64,000 bases of DNA from Novipirellula caenicola (GCF_039545035.1 NZ_BAABRO010000005.1:531605-595604), one strand, 5' to 3'; positions 17,696-26,835 are shown, counted from the first letter of the stretch. Notes: generated by a model from the sequence alone, not told the origin. Numbers and translations are program-made.

Positions 17696-18316
17696 ATGAC
17701 GAAAAGAAAAATGAGTCACATCACCCTGATCCTATTGGTGGTCGTCGCAGGCATCTTTGCTTGGAATTTGAGGGCGTTCGCCGGGTACGAATCGGCCGAG
17801 TACACGGTGGTCGAAACCGACGGCGAGTTTGAGATCCGCGATTATCCCGATCTGAAATTGGCCGCGACCGAAATGAAGCGTGATTCCAAAGGTCGTGACG
17901 GCAGCTTCATGCGTCTGTTTGGCTACATCAGCGGCGGAAACGAAGCCAAGCAAAAAATCGAGATGACCACGCCGGTTTTTATGGAAGCGGGCGAGGAGGA
18001 AACCAAAGGTCAAATGGGGTTTGTGATTCCCAAGCAGGTCGCTTCCGACGGGCCGCCAGAGCCGGTATCTGAGGCCGTTAAAATCCGCGAACGCAAAGGT
18101 GGCCGTTTTGCCGTGATTCGCTTCTCAGGCATCATGAATACCGAAACCGCAAGTGAGGCCGAAGCGAAGCTGCGAGCGTGGATCGAGCAGAAGGGATTGG
18201 TCGCCGAGCAAGCGGCTGAAACCGCAGGCTACGATCCGCCCTTCACTCCCGGACCGCTGCGACGAAACGAAGTGCTGATTCGCTTGAAAAGTGAGGCTCC
18301 TGCGGACAAGTCGTAG
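17696..18316 (+). CDS. SOUL family haem-binding protein, N-terminally anchored
   Basis: A 206-residue protein whose start at 17696 (MTKRKMSHITLILLVVVAG) gives a basic n-region and one hydrophobic helix, so it is exported or anchored. The SOUL fold is recognisable: YESAEYTVVETDGEFEIRDYP, GSFMRLFGYISGGNEAKQKIEMTTPV and VIRFSGIMNTETA, quoted for their FEIRDYP, IEMTTPV and VIRFSG cores. SOUL/HEBP proteins bind haem or related tetrapyrroles. The final residues run into a repeat whose TAG supplies the stop at 18314-18316. Confidence 0.85.
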   Translation: MTKRKMSHITLILLVVVAGIFAWNLRAFAGYESAEYTVVETDGEFEIRDYPDLKLAATEMKRDSKGRDGSFMRLFGYISGGNEAKQKIEMTTPVFMEAGEEETKGQMGFVIPKQVASDGPPEPVSEAVKIRERKGGRFAVIRFSGIMNTETASEAEAKLRAWIEQKGLVAEQAAETAGYDPPFTPGPLRRNEVLIRLKSEAPADKS

Positions 18317-18458
18317 CGAAACTTGATAACGGTTTGTTGATTTAATCCAAATGGAAATCGCAATGGTGAGCCGTTGGCCGTAAGGCACCGGGTACCGCGT
18401 GGACCCGGCCGCTGACGCGTCACGGCTCAATCAATCAACATACCGTCAACAATGTTGG
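18313..18458. repeat. Composite palindrome, cargo type B, copy 2
   Basis: It begins GTAGCGAAACTTGATAACGG and ends near ATACCGTCAACAATGTTGG. The inner cargo GAGCCGTTGGCCGTAAGGC, ACCGGGTACCGCGTGGACCC and GCTGACGCGTCACGGCTCA matches the copy at 14798. The first TAG is the stop codon of the SOUL gene. Confidence 0.75.
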
Positions 18459-18518
18459 CCGCGGCGGCCGCGTCTGTTTTGATCACGCTCGGTCACAGCC
18501 TGTTTGCTTTGAGCGCGT

Positions 18519-19244
18519 TCATTTCCGCAGCCTGACTCGAACGGCCGTCCGACCTGCTTGTTTGGTCTTTTTGATATCGAACAGATCGATCGCTTCGAAC
18601 ATGTCACTGAGTTTGGGAAAACCGTAGGTGCGGTGATTGAAAGGTCCTTGGTTGGAAATATGAGATCCCACGGGGCCGAGTGACGCCCAGCCATCGTCGT
18701 CGGCGGCTTCCTTGACCGCGGTTCGAAGCGTGTTCATCAGTTTCGTGTTCTGTTTCAACGACGACACCGAATGCTCTTTTTTCTTTTGCGGCGTATTGTC
18801 GTGATCGTCTTCGTCTAAATAGATGAAATGGCTACACGCCAACACAAAGGGCTCCGGTGAGTTTTGTCGACCGAACCCGATCACTTGCTTTCCGTCCTCA
18901 CGTATTCGCAGCGCCAGCGGGGTGAAGTCACAATCGGATGAAACCAGTCCGAACGTACGGACCTGCTTGGTGTACAGGATGTCCATGGCGTCGATCAGCA
19001 GCGCCATATCAGTCGCGTTTTTTCCTTTCACCAAATCGAAACATTGTGTCGGTGCGATCGCGTACTCATGCAGCACTTTCTTCCATCCTTCCAGTGGACG
19101 CTTGGTCCAATTTCCATAGGCTTTTCGGATGTTGACAATGCCGTAGGTGGCCAATTCAGAGATGATGAAGTCGATCTTTGCAGCTGGCGCGTTGTCTGCA
19201 TCAATCAACAACGCAATGCTGTCGTGAAGACTTTTGTCGGGCAT
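18519..19244 (-). CDS. NYN-domain protein (LabA/DUF88 type) with C-terminal OST-HTH-like domain
   Basis: A 241-residue protein. The N-terminal NYN (PIN-like) domain has the acidic residues expected of a metal-dependent RNase: IALLIDADNAP (D15, D17), GKNATDMALLIDAMD and LVSSDCDFTPLALRIREDG, with VIGFG ahead. The C-terminal 75 residues (LMNTLRTAV, WASLGPVGSHISNQ, FPKLSDMFEAI) look like the LOTUS/OST-HTH RNA-binding domain that often follows NYN. It probably acts on RNA in the cytoplasm; the target is unknown. It stands alone between repeats and the ArsR operon, convergent with the SOUL gene. Confidence 0.85.
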   Translation of the reverse strand: MPDKSLHDSIALLIDADNAPAAKIDFIISELATYGIVNIRKAYGNWTKRPLEGWKKVLHEYAIAPTQCFDLVKGKNATDMALLIDAMDILYTKQVRTFGLVSSDCDFTPLALRIREDGKQVIGFGRQNSPEPFVLACSHFIYLDEDDHDNTPQKKKEHSVSSLKQNTKLMNTLRTAVKEAADDDGWASLGPVGSHISNQGPFNHRTYGFPKLSDMFEAIDLFDIKKTKQAGRTAVRVRLRK

Positions 19245-19467
19245 GAAGGTGGATCACACAAGAGAAAGATGAGCAATGGAATGAGGCGGAGCAGGAGTCG
19301 AACGCCGATTCCGGGAATCAAGCATCGCTGCAGGCGTCGTTGCGATCAGAAGCCTATTTGGCCAATTTCGCCGCTCCCCATCGGTCGATTATAGCGTCGC
19401 CAGCGGCCCCAAGGTTTAGTGTGTGATTTGCGCCGTCGATGGCTGGATTGGGTCGCGTTGCGAAGGC

Positions 19468-19872
19468 CTATTCGCAGCAACCGCCGGATTCCTTCAACTG
19501 CTGGGCGCGAAGCGCATCGTCCCGCAATTCGGGGACCTCATTGAAGCAATCGGTAAGGCAGTCGTAGAGCTTCTGCTGAAAACAGGATTGGGCGGGGGCC
19601 AGCGAATAGTACGACCAGAGTCCTTCTTTGCGGACGTCGACCAGATGGGCTTTGCGTAAATACGCTAGGTGCCGTGATACCGTGGGCTGCGGCAGTTGCA
19701 GGATTTCGACAAGGTCGCCCACGCAGATTTCGTCGTCGACTAGGCGATGCAATATCCGCAACCGCGTGCTGTCGGCGAAGGCCCGAAAGACCGTGTTGAT
19801 CTGTTCGCCGAGGTCTGCCAAGGCAACGTTCGATATGGTTCCCCGCGAGCGTCGTTTTGTCGTCGAAGTCAT
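19468..19872 (-). CDS. ArsR/SmtB family metal-responsive repressor
   Basis: A 134-residue winged-helix repressor starting at 19872 (MTSTTKRRSRG). FRAFADSTRLRILHRLVDDEICVGDLVEILQLPQPTVSRHLAYLRKAHLV is the complete DNA-binding core, quoted for its EICVGDLV and QPTVSRHLAYLR parts. The alpha-3 metal motif ELCVCDL of classical ArsR keeps only one Cys (EICVGDLV). Instead Cys residues cluster at the C-terminus: CFQQKLYDCLTDC and the final GGCCE, a likely thiol metal site in the dimerisation helix region. It is the last gene of a four-gene minus-strand operon, about 115 bp after the ATPase gene, so it probably represses its own operon through the dyad at 22890-22935. Confidence 0.88.
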   Translation of the reverse strand: MTSTTKRRSRGTISNVALADLGEQINTVFRAFADSTRLRILHRLVDDEICVGDLVEILQLPQPTVSRHLAYLRKAHLVDVRKEGLWSYYSLAPAQSCFQQKLYDCLTDCFNEVPELRDDALRAQQLKESGGCCE

Positions 19873-19989
19873 GATCGAAGGGCCTTTGCAGATGTGGTTC
19901 GGCAGTCGCGTACCCCGCACGCCACCATGCCGATTGGCGTGGCATTGTAGCCGGGGGGACGCGACTGGATCAACCGAAGTATTTGCAGT

Positions 19990-20685
19990 CTATGCGGCGT
20001 CGACGGAAGGCAACGACGCGCGGTCGTCGACGATTTTGCCATTGCGAAGCTTGAGCACGCGTTTGGCTCGTTCGGCCGCTTCCGGGTTGTGAGTGACCAT
20101 CACGATCGTCCGCCCTTCGCGGTTGAATTCCTCGAAGTAACCGATAACCTGCTCGCTGGTTTCTGGATCCAAATTCCCCGTCGGTTCGTCCGCCAGGATC
20201 ACGACCGGATCATTGGCTAGCATCCGCGCCAGCGCGACTCGCTGCTGCTGGCCGACACTCAATTCGGTCGGTTTGTGATCCAGGCGATCGCCCAGGCCAA
20301 CCCGCTCCAGCAGCTCGGCGGCTCGGTCGCGTTGCTCGGCGACGTTCTTACCAGCCAGGTACAGCGGGATCTGCACGTTCTCTTGAGCCGACAGGTAGGG
20401 GATCAGATTGAAGGTCTGAAACACAAACCCGATGTCCGTCTTCCGCAACCGAGCACGTTCGTCGGTGTTCAAATCGTACATCGACTGCCCGTTCAACAGC
20501 ACTCGTCCCGAGCTGGGAGAGAGCATCCCGCCGAGCATCACCAGCAGCGAACTTTTGCCGCTGCCGCTGGGCCCGATCAACGACACAAAGTCGCCTTTGG
20601 GAATCTCCAACGTCGCATCGTCTAGCGCCACCACGCTCTGGCGGTGCATTTCATAGGTCTTGGTTACATTTTGCATCGACAACAT
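19990..20685 (-). CDS. ABC transporter ATP-binding protein (LolD/MacB type)
   Basis: A 231-residue ATPase. Walker [11 protein letters not shown]-loop region [14 protein letters not shown], signature [15 protein letters not shown], Walker [14 protein letters not shown] and the switch His in MVTHNPEAA are all intact. This subfamily energises FtsX-type permeases that do not transport across the membrane in the usual sense but extract lipoproteins or drive periplasmic partners. The gene is 3 bp from the permease stop and clearly in the same transcript. Confidence 0.95.
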   Translation of the reverse strand: MLSMQNVTKTYEMHRQSVVALDDATLEIPKGDFVSLIGPSGSGKSSLLVMLGGMLSPSSGRVLLNGQSMYDLNTDERARLRKTDIGFVFQTFNLIPYLSAQENVQIPLYLAGKNVAEQRDRAAELLERVGLGDRLDHKPTELSVGQQQRVALARMLANDPVVILADEPTGNLDPETSEQVIGYFEEFNREGRTIVMVTHNPEAAERAKRVLKLRNGKIVDDRASLPSVDAA

Positions 20686-20688
20686 GGT

Positions 20689-21906
20689 TTAAACCTCCTT
20701 GAAGGATGTGACGGGATCCAGACGTGCCGCGTTGCGGGCGGGGAAGTAGCTGGCCAACAGCGCCGTGCCAACCGAAATCCCGATCGCCCAAAACGCCAGC
20801 ACCGGCATGGGCAGCACGGGCACGTTGGCCAGACGAGGCCCCAGGGTGACCGCAAGGGTGGTGCCGATCACGTATCCGCCCACGCCCCCGGCAACGCCCA
20901 ACAGCAAGGCTTTGAGCATGAAGATTCGCAGGATCAATTTGGATTCCGCACCCAACGACATCAGCGTGCCGATTTCGCGGCGGCGTTCGTAAACGTTGGC
21001 GAACATAAAATTGGCGATGCCCGCGCCGCCGATCACCACAATGATCGCCACAAACACCATCGACAGTTTTTCCATCATGCCGTTGACCTTGGTCTGTGTG
21101 GCCACCACCTGGGCGACCGTCACGACTTTGGCATCGGGCAACAAGTCGTTAACGTTGTCGACAAGCCCCGCCGAAATCTCTTTGCAGCAGCCCACGATTT
21201 CGATACAGCTGACCACCGCATCTTGGTTGGACATCTCTTGCACCGTGTGCAAGTGAGCAAAGATCCGTGAGTCGTCGACGGTTCCCGTTTCCGGCAACAC
21301 CGCGACGACCGAAAACTGTTTACCCATCAACTCCAGCGATTGGCCTTCCTTGATTCCCATCACCGCCGCCGTGTCGGCACCCACCAAAGCTTCGTCAGTC
21401 GCCAGGTCGTCGATGACGCGGTTGCGAACGAGCGTCTTGGGGTCTTCGGATTCGCTCGAGCCGCCGACGTCGATCGCTCCACAGCCGATCGGCCGCGAGA
21501 AGATCCCGGCACCGCCCCAGGCCGCTTTGGCTTGGAATTCACTCTTGGGCAGGATCCCCGTCAGCGTGAAGGAACGACCGTCGAGTTCCACCGGCACGCA
21601 CAACTTGGGGGAAAGGTTGTCGACGCCGGCGAGGTTCGACATCGTCAACCGCAGCGCGTATTCCTCGGGAATCGTGTCGTTGTGCATGTCGGCCGAGTAG
21701 TAGTCCTGCAGCGTCACGGACTTGGGTAATACCAACACGTTGGCACCCAAACTGTCCATTTCCCGGGCCACGGCCATCTCGGAATAGTAGGTGATGTTCT
21801 TGATCGCGATGACGGTGGTGATCCCCAGCAGGATGCCCGTAAAAATCGTGATCATCTGGCTCTTTCGCTCGAACAGCTCGCGCCAGACTAATGTCCTCAA
21901 GTTCAT
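20689..21906 (-). CDS. FtsX/MacB-type ABC permease with a periplasmic Cys cluster
   Basis: A 405-residue permease with the four-helix FtsX layout: one N-terminal helix (ITIFTGILLGITTVIAI), a large periplasmic MacB_PCD-like domain of about 240 residues, and three C-terminal helices (VFVAIIVVIGGAGIANFMF, ALLLGVAGGVGGYVIG, PVLAFWAIGISVGTALLA). Between the helices the usual NVYERRREIGTLMSLGA cytoplasmic motif is present. The periplasmic domain holds SCIEIVGCCKEIS, three Cys within nine residues, which is unusual for lipoprotein-handling permeases and suggests a thiol or metal role in line with its neighbours, the Cys-rich protein and ArsR. Confidence 0.92.
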   Translation of the reverse strand: MNLRTLVWRELFERKSQMITIFTGILLGITTVIAIKNITYYSEMAVAREMDSLGANVLVLPKSVTLQDYYSADMHNDTIPEEYALRLTMSNLAGVDNLSPKLCVPVELDGRSFTLTGILPKSEFQAKAAWGGAGIFSRPIGCGAIDVGGSSESEDPKTLVRNRVIDDLATDEALVGADTAAVMGIKEGQSLELMGKQFSVVAVLPETGTVDDSRIFAHLHTVQEMSNQDAVVSCIEIVGCCKEISAGLVDNVNDLLPDAKVVTVAQVVATQTKVNGMMEKLSMVFVAIIVVIGGAGIANFMFANVYERRREIGTLMSLGAESKLILRIFMLKALLLGVAGGVGGYVIGTTLAVTLGPRLANVPVLPMPVLAFWAIGISVGTALLASYFPARNAARLDPVTSFKEV

Positions 21907-21962
21907 TGCGTTGTCTCCTTACTCAGTAGCGAATAGGGTGGTGGGGCGAATCGGACGGTGGG

Positions 21963-22808
21963 CTATTTTTGTGCGGGAGCACAATTTCCGCCGGGACAGC
22001 ACTGCTGGCCGGGAGCACATTGGACGCCGGGACCACATTGCCCGTCGGGGCAGCAAGCAGAGCTGAGCGCGGTCAGCTTCTCGACGATCTGCTCTTTACT
22101 GGCATGCTTGGCAAAGGTCGCCACCGCCTGACCGGGCGGAGTCAGCACGACCATGGTTCCGTCGCTGGCCGACGGTTCGACGCCCAGTGACTTTAGAAAA
22201 CTGTGTTCCGATGCTTCGGTGGGGTCGATGTTGACGATCTGTGTCGAAGCAGCAAAACGCTGGTCGCGGGTCAATTCCAGGGCGCCTGGAAACGCCGTGG
22301 CATCAGCGGCGGGTTGCACGCACAGCAGCACCAACTTGCGATCCTGCATCGCCTTCAACGTGGCGGCGGTGCCGGGGCTGACGATCGCGTCCCGCAATTG
22401 TTGGGCTTCGAAGGATACCGGCAGTCCGCGAGTCACCGCACCGTTGGGGGCGACCGCCAGGGCTAAAGGCATGGGAGCGCGGTCGACGCCGAACTGTTTC
22501 ACGAGGGCCGCGTTATCGGGGTCGGTAATCTGCACGCGGATCGCGTCGGCGACCTCCGCCATTTCCTTGGTTGTCTGCTGAAAGACCGTCTGCATCGATT
22601 CGGTCTGCCGGTCCTCCTGTTTCCAGAAGTAAATGAACAGGTACTTGCCATCTTGGGCAGCCTTTTGCATCGCGGCGACCGCGGGGCTCGCAGCGACCGC
22701 TTGTGGCGGAGTGACCTGTTGGGCTTTGAGTGAAGCGATCGGCGCGAGCGAGCATCCAGCGATTGTCAAAGCGGCTAGCATGCGAACATGCAACTTCATG
22801 CGTTTCAT
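21963..22808 (-). CDS. Cys-rich exported protein with two thioredoxin-like domains
   Basis: A 281-residue protein, first gene of the ArsR operon. The N-terminus has a signal peptide ending in a lipobox-like IAGC (Cys19). Residues about 40-140 read as a thioredoxin fold (GKYLFIYFWKQED, VDRAPMPLALAVAPNG with the cis-Pro), but the CxxC is absent. A second, weaker repeat of the fold follows. The last 30 residues hold seven Cys in the pattern ACCPDGQC, GVQCAPGQQCC and GGNCAP. A metal-binding or sacrificial thiol role at the periplasmic face is inference from Cys content, the ArsR gene and the Cys-bearing permease. Not a recognised named family. Confidence 0.75.
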   Translation of the reverse strand: MKRMKLHVRMLAALTIAGCSLAPIASLKAQQVTPPQAVAASPAVAAMQKAAQDGKYLFIYFWKQEDRQTESMQTVFQQTTKEMAEVADAIRVQITDPDNAALVKQFGVDRAPMPLALAVAPNGAVTRGLPVSFEAQQLRDAIVSPGTAATLKAMQDRKLVLLCVQPAADATAFPGALELTRDQRFAASTQIVNIDPTEASEHSFLKSLGVEPSASDGTMVVLTPPGQAVATFAKHASKEQIVEKLTALSSACCPDGQCGPGVQCAPGQQCCPGGNCAPAQK

Positions 22809-22889
22809 TGAAAATCCTTTGCACTAAAGAAACGAAATCTCCGTCATCGAAAAACGGAGAAGGACGCGAGGACGGCGGTTCCGTGATCT

Positions 22890-22935
22890 ATATGCGTCCA
22901 GGCGAATGTATATGGATATTCGCCTATGCGGATAT
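22890..22935. promoter_or_regulatory. Symmetric operator of the ArsR operon
   Basis: The 46-bp site is an inverted pair of 18-bp half-elements: ATATGCG(tcc)AGGCGAAT at 22890-22907 and ATTCGCCT(atg)CGGATAT at 22918-22935. The second half, with two more bases, is itself a dyad: ATATTCGC-CTAT-GCGGATAT at 22916-22935, 7 of 8 bp symmetric. It lies 82-127 bp upstream of the first gene of the operon. AT-ended dyads of this kind are typical ArsR/SmtB targets. Confidence 0.65.
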
Positions 22936-23386
22936 AGAGCGTCCAGCCCAATTTCGAGAATTCCGCAGCTGGTCAGCAAAAAGCAGTTGTTGCAGCGGCG
23001 GCAGCGGCTCGGAAATCAAGGATTTTCCGGAGTCAAATGAAACGCAGTGGGATGCAGCGGAGTCGGAAATTTTTTTCGCAAACTCGCGTTGACGAATGAG
23101 TCAGCACGACGACAGCAAAGCGACTTGACTTGCGTCCGATGGTGGGTTGATTGTCATTGGACGGGGGGAGGATGTCACGCGTCCAGTTGCAAACGGACCG
23201 CGGTCGCTGCGCTGCAGTTACGTCGTAGGGGTGAGGATCCGGTAATCAAAGCGAGGGATCGACGGAGCGTTCCCTGAAAGGCTGCGGCCGTCCTAAACGA
23301 TTTGGATTGCCACTGGGTCACCGTTAGAGTCCATGTCTGCGCGCAGCGATAGCAATGTTCAGCGTCAATCGCAACACGACAGAAAA

Positions 23387-23779
23387 CAACCGCTCTGTCC
23401 GCGAGTCCCCCGCCAGCGCCGATAGCTTTCCCTTCTTAAATTTTCTAACCCCTCATTTTTTAACCTCGTCTCCATCTCGTCCATGCAAATCGAAAACCTA
23501 GCTGGACACTGACGAAGCCGTTCCCCCTCTCAACCCGCGCGACAGAGTCCCAAGAGAATGCGAAGATAGTTGGCCCGCGAATGGCGCGAATGAACGCGAA
23601 TCCAAATCGGATGATAAAAACATTTGCGTCAATTCGCGGGCAATCATTTCCGGCCCATCACCCAAAGCAACCATTAGATCGGTCAGTCCCGACAGGGACG
23701 GCAGCACATAGCCCACGGCGTGAGCCGTGGGAACGCAGTCCACCAAACAACCGTTAGCCCCGGTAGGGGCGACAGCAAG
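23387..23779. repeat. Repeat block 1 (R2-R1-R3) in a gene-free region
   Basis: The region 22936-25338 holds no credible gene. Block 1 has three parts: R2 at 23387-23475 (ACAACCGCTCTGTCCGCGAG ...), R1 at 23481-23670 (ATCGAAAACCTAGCTGGAC ...) and R3 at 23684-23779, a string of small hairpins including CCCACGGCGTGAGCCGTGGG and CCCCGGTAGGGG. All three recur in the same order in block 2. Confidence 0.85.
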
Positions 23780-23870
23780 GTACGTGCAGAAGGCTCACAG
23801 AAAATCAGCTGTTGAAGTTACGCAGAATACAATCGCGAAACGCAAACAAGTCTTATCAATGCAGAGAGTT

Positions 23871-24007
23871 TACTCAGTTGAACAGAACAAAGAGGTTTGA
23901 CCCCTTTGATTTGTTCACAAAGAGGTTTGACCCCTTTGATTTGTTCAGTTGAACAGAACAAAGAGGTTTGACGCCTTTGATTTGTTTGACCCCTTTGATT
24001 TGTTCGA
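23871..24007. repeat. Direct repeats of an AAAGAGGTTTGACCCCTTTGA unit
   Basis: Three units of a 28-32 bp sequence with core GAGGTTTGACCCCTTTG, plus a truncated fourth, stand in a row. Each core is a short imperfect hairpin (CAAAGAGG with CCCCTTTG). GTTGAACAGAACAAAGAGG flanks the array twice. No coding function is seen. Confidence 0.8.
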
Positions 24008-24012
24008 CGATG

Positions 24013-24979
24013 AACAACCGCTCTGTCCGCGAGTCCCCCGCCAGCGCAGCGATAGCTTTCCCTTCTTAAATTTTCTAACCCCTCATCTTTTAACCTCTTC
24101 TCCATCCTGGTTAGCCGGTGTCGAACGACGCATGATCTACACGAGACTGACTGTGTCAGCGGCAGAGTTGCGGTGCATCGGACGAGAAGGTTAGAAAATA
24201 AAAGGGTTAAAAAATGGGAGGAGGAAAATATCGGAAATGGGTGTGTCCCACCAAAAGACAGCGATCTCTCAAAATATCAAATGACAGATTGACGCAATGG
24301 CAGCCACGTTCAAATTACCTCGCGTCCCTTTTCTTCTCGCTTCCACGCAGATCGAAAACCTAGCTGGACGCTGACGAAGCCGTTCCTCCCTCAACCTGCG
24401 CGACAAAGTCCCAAGAGAATGCGAAGATAGTTGGCCCGCGAATGACGCGAATGAACGCGAATCCAAATCGGATGATAAAAACATTCGCGTCAATTCGCGT
24501 TATTCGCGGGCAATCATTTCCGGGTCAGCACCCGAAGCGACTCATTCGTACTCGATCCATTCCAGCAATATCATCGAGCGTCGGTATGGCAACGATGCGT
24601 TCGCAGACAACAAGGAAACACCGGAATGCATATCACGCAGCTGTCGCGGAGCGACTCTTTTCGATAGCCTCGGACTTTAGTCCGAGGAATGTTCGTCAAC
24701 GTCGACCCGCGTCCCAACGGGACGATTTGTGTTTCGATCGTTCGTCACAAAACGTCGCTCCGCGACTGGCGGCCCACCGAGGCTCCGAAACCTTGGACTA
24801 AAGTCCAAGGCTATCGCTGAAGGTGCCTCCGGCACCAAAATAGCAACGTCCCGCCGCGTCATCGTGCAAAGCCGAGATCACTCAGTCCCGGTAGGGACGG
24901 CAGCACATAGCCCACGGCGTGAGCCGTGGGAAGGCATTCCACCGAAATATCCATCAGCCCCGGTAGAGGCGACAGCAGG
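24013..24979. repeat. Repeat block 2 (R2-R1-R3 with insertions)
   Basis: R2 recurs at 24013-24105, R1 at 24343-24541 and R3 at 24893-24979, in the order of block 1 but spread out by about 240 bp and 350 bp of extra sequence. The second gap contains the palindrome at 24662-24816. Copies differ by scattered substitutions and small indels, so the duplication is not recent. Confidence 0.8.
24662..24816. repeat. 155-bp palindromic element (GGACTTTAGTCC type)
   Basis: CGATAGCCTCGGACTTTAGTCCGAGG, quoted for its CCTCGGACTTTAGTCCGAGG hairpin, at the left end matches CCTTGGACTAAAGTCCAAGG followed by CTATCG at the right end. The two end hairpins differ by paired changes (CTCGG/CCGAG against CTTGG/CCAAG), so both stems stay intact. 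Smaller hairpins (GTCGCTCCGCGAC) lie inside. Confidence 0.8.
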
Positions 24980-25147
24980 GTGTGTGGGGGATACGTGCCA
25001 GGGCACCTCGTTCCCCCACGCCGACTTTTAAATCGTTGTCAGCAGCGAGAACGCAGCGTACGGCATGGCGTACCGCATCTTCACCTGTTCTCCACATACG
25101 AAGGCTGATCCCAAACATCGGGCAGCTTGGACCACGTTGATGCCCGT

Positions 25148-25172
25148 CGAAAGTCTTGACGACTTCCGCTAC
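25148..25172. repeat. Single 25-bp hairpin repeat, minus orientation
   Basis: CGAAAGTC ... GACTTCCGCTAC, the GTC/GAC arm variant, lies in the gap downstream of the mannitol dehydrogenase gene. Confidence 0.8.
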
Positions 25173-25338
25173 GGATTTCGGATCGATTTTTGATCGTGAT
25201 CTTACTCTGGTCGTTTCCTCTCCAGCGAGACGCGTGGAAACGGGATTGAGCGTCGGTAGTGACGCCAGCTAATCACGCTCACTGCTGTCGTCGCTATCGC
25301 GACTGAGATTTCGGGTAATGACAATGTGGGAACCGGCC

Positions 25339-26835
25339 TTACTGGTTGGCTTTTACAATCTTTCGCATCTGAAGTGAGACGTCGGGGTCCTCGTAGATCT
25401 TGTTGATCATCTCGGTGTACACCTTGGCGAACCGCTCGTTCTTTGCCAGTTCTCCAAACACCGACGTCAGCCTTAGAAACGACAAGGGGTCGTCGCGTGT
25501 GGCGGCGGCCGCTTGATGCAGCTCCGCTCGCTTGCCGTCGATGATCTCGAGTTCCTTGTTGTATTGATTCACCTCTTGGTCGCTGTACCAACACCATGTC
25601 GCAATCACTAACGCTGCATACTGGATGCTGCCGCCTCGCTCGAGATTCTCGGTGATCGTGGGAATCAGAAAGACGGGCAATTTGCTGGAGCTTTCCAAAC
25701 AAATTCGCGACAGTTTGTCTTTGATGTTCGGGTTTCCAAATCGCTCGATCAGCGTGTCTTTGTAGGCGTCCAAGTCGATGCCTTCGACGGCGTCCAGAAC
25801 CGGTGTGGCCTCGATGTCCATGAATTGACGCAGGTACGTCGCAAACAGTTCGTCCGAAACACATTCATCAATCGTTTGATGACCATAGATCGAACCCAGG
25901 ATTCCCAGGACCGAATGGCCGGCGTTGAGCAGCCGGATCTTCATCTTTTCGTACGGCGTGACATCGGGAACGAACTGGGCTCCGACGTTTTCCCAGGCGG
26001 GACGGCCGTCGCAGAAATCGTCTTCGATCACCCATTGGCAAAACGGTTCACAGGTCACCGGCCACTGGTCCTGCAGTCCCATTTCCTGTTCGAGATAGCT
26101 GATATCCGCCGCCGTTGTGACTGGCGTGATGCGGTCGACCATCGCGTTGGGGAAGCAGACTTCACGCTCGATCCACTGTGCCAATTCCGGATCCTGCTGA
26201 CGGGCAAAACCCAGCACCATTTTGCGAGTCAGGTTGCCATTGTGCTGGATGTTGTCACACGACTGGACGGTGAAGGCCGGGATGCCCTTGTCGCGTCGCT
26301 GTCGTAGCGCCGCGGTCAAATAGCCAAACGCCAGTTTGGGCTGTTGCGGATTCTGCAAGTCGTGCTGTGCTTCGGGGTTAGCCATGTCAAATTCACCACT
26401 GTCGGCATCGACGTTATAGCCCCCTTCGGTGATCGTCAGCGAGACGATCTTCGTGTCGGGGTTGGCCATCCGGTCGATCACCGCCTGTGGATCGTCGATT
26501 CCCATCATGAAATCGACGAGCGAACCAATCACCCGGTTTTCGATCTTGCCGCCAGGATGCCGGACGATCAACGTGTACAGATAATCTTGCTGTTCTAAGA
26601 TGGTCGCAATCTTGCGATCGGGCTCGCGCAATCCGACACCACAGATGCCCCACTGCGAAAAATCACCCGAGTTCATCAGAGCATCGGTATAGTAGGCCTC
26701 GTGCGATCGATGAAACCCGCCGACGCCGATATGCACGATGCCGGTCTTGAGTTTGCTGCGGTCATACGTGGGGCGTGCGATTGCGGTGGAGAGCTGTGGC
26801 AGGTTTTCCTGGCTTAGCGGAATGGGGGTGCTCAT
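25339..26835 (-). CDS. Mannitol 2-dehydrogenase family protein (polyol dehydrogenase)
   Basis: A 498-residue member of the long-chain polyol dehydrogenase family (PSLDR), which interconverts sugar alcohols and ketoses with NAD. The start at 26835 (MSTPIPLSQENLPQLS) is an ATG. The nucleotide-binding region GIVHIGVGGFHRSHEAYY is typical, SLTITEGGY follows, and YEKMKIRLLNAGHSVLG has the Lys-Asn-His catalytic set (KxxxxNxxH). SMxIDDPQ-like and C-terminal helices are complete. The next gene in the same direction upstream is an NCS1-type permease about 170 bp away; together they suggest uptake and oxidation of a small polar compound, but the permease family does not predict a polyol. Confidence 0.92.
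   Translation of the reverse strand: MSTPIPLSQENLPQLSTAIARPTYDRSKLKTGIVHIGVGGFHRSHEAYYTDALMNSGDFSQWGICGVGLREPDRKIATILEQQDYLYTLIVRHPGGKIENRVIGSLVDFMMGIDDPQAVIDRMANPDTKIVSLTITEGGYNVDADSGEFDMANPEAQHDLQNPQQPKLAFGYLTAALRQRRDKGIPAFTVQSCDNIQHNGNLTRKMVLGFARQQDPELAQWIEREVCFPNAMVDRITPVTTAADISYLEQEMGLQDQWPVTCEPFCQWVIEDDFCDGRPAWENVGAQFVPDVTPYEKMKIRLLNAGHSVLGILGSIYGHQTIDECVSDELFATYLRQFMDIEATPVLDAVEGIDLDAYKDTLIERFGNPNIKDKLSRICLESSSKLPVFLIPTITENLERGGSIQYAALVIATWCWYSDQEVNQYNKELEIIDGKRAELHQAAAATRDDPLSFLRLTSVFGELAKNERFAKVYTEMINKIYEDPDVSLQMRKIVKANQ

Noticed and set aside
19285..19320. tRNA-like T-arm on the minus strand (GTTCGACTCCTGCTCCGCC)
   Set aside because: T-stem bases do not pair and no matching acceptor, D-arm or anticodon arm is found upstream, so at most it is a fragment or chance.
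23047..25031. Several frames of 60-120 codons in the gene-free region
   Set aside because: All overlap duplicated repeat blocks or hairpins and lack ribosome sites and motifs.
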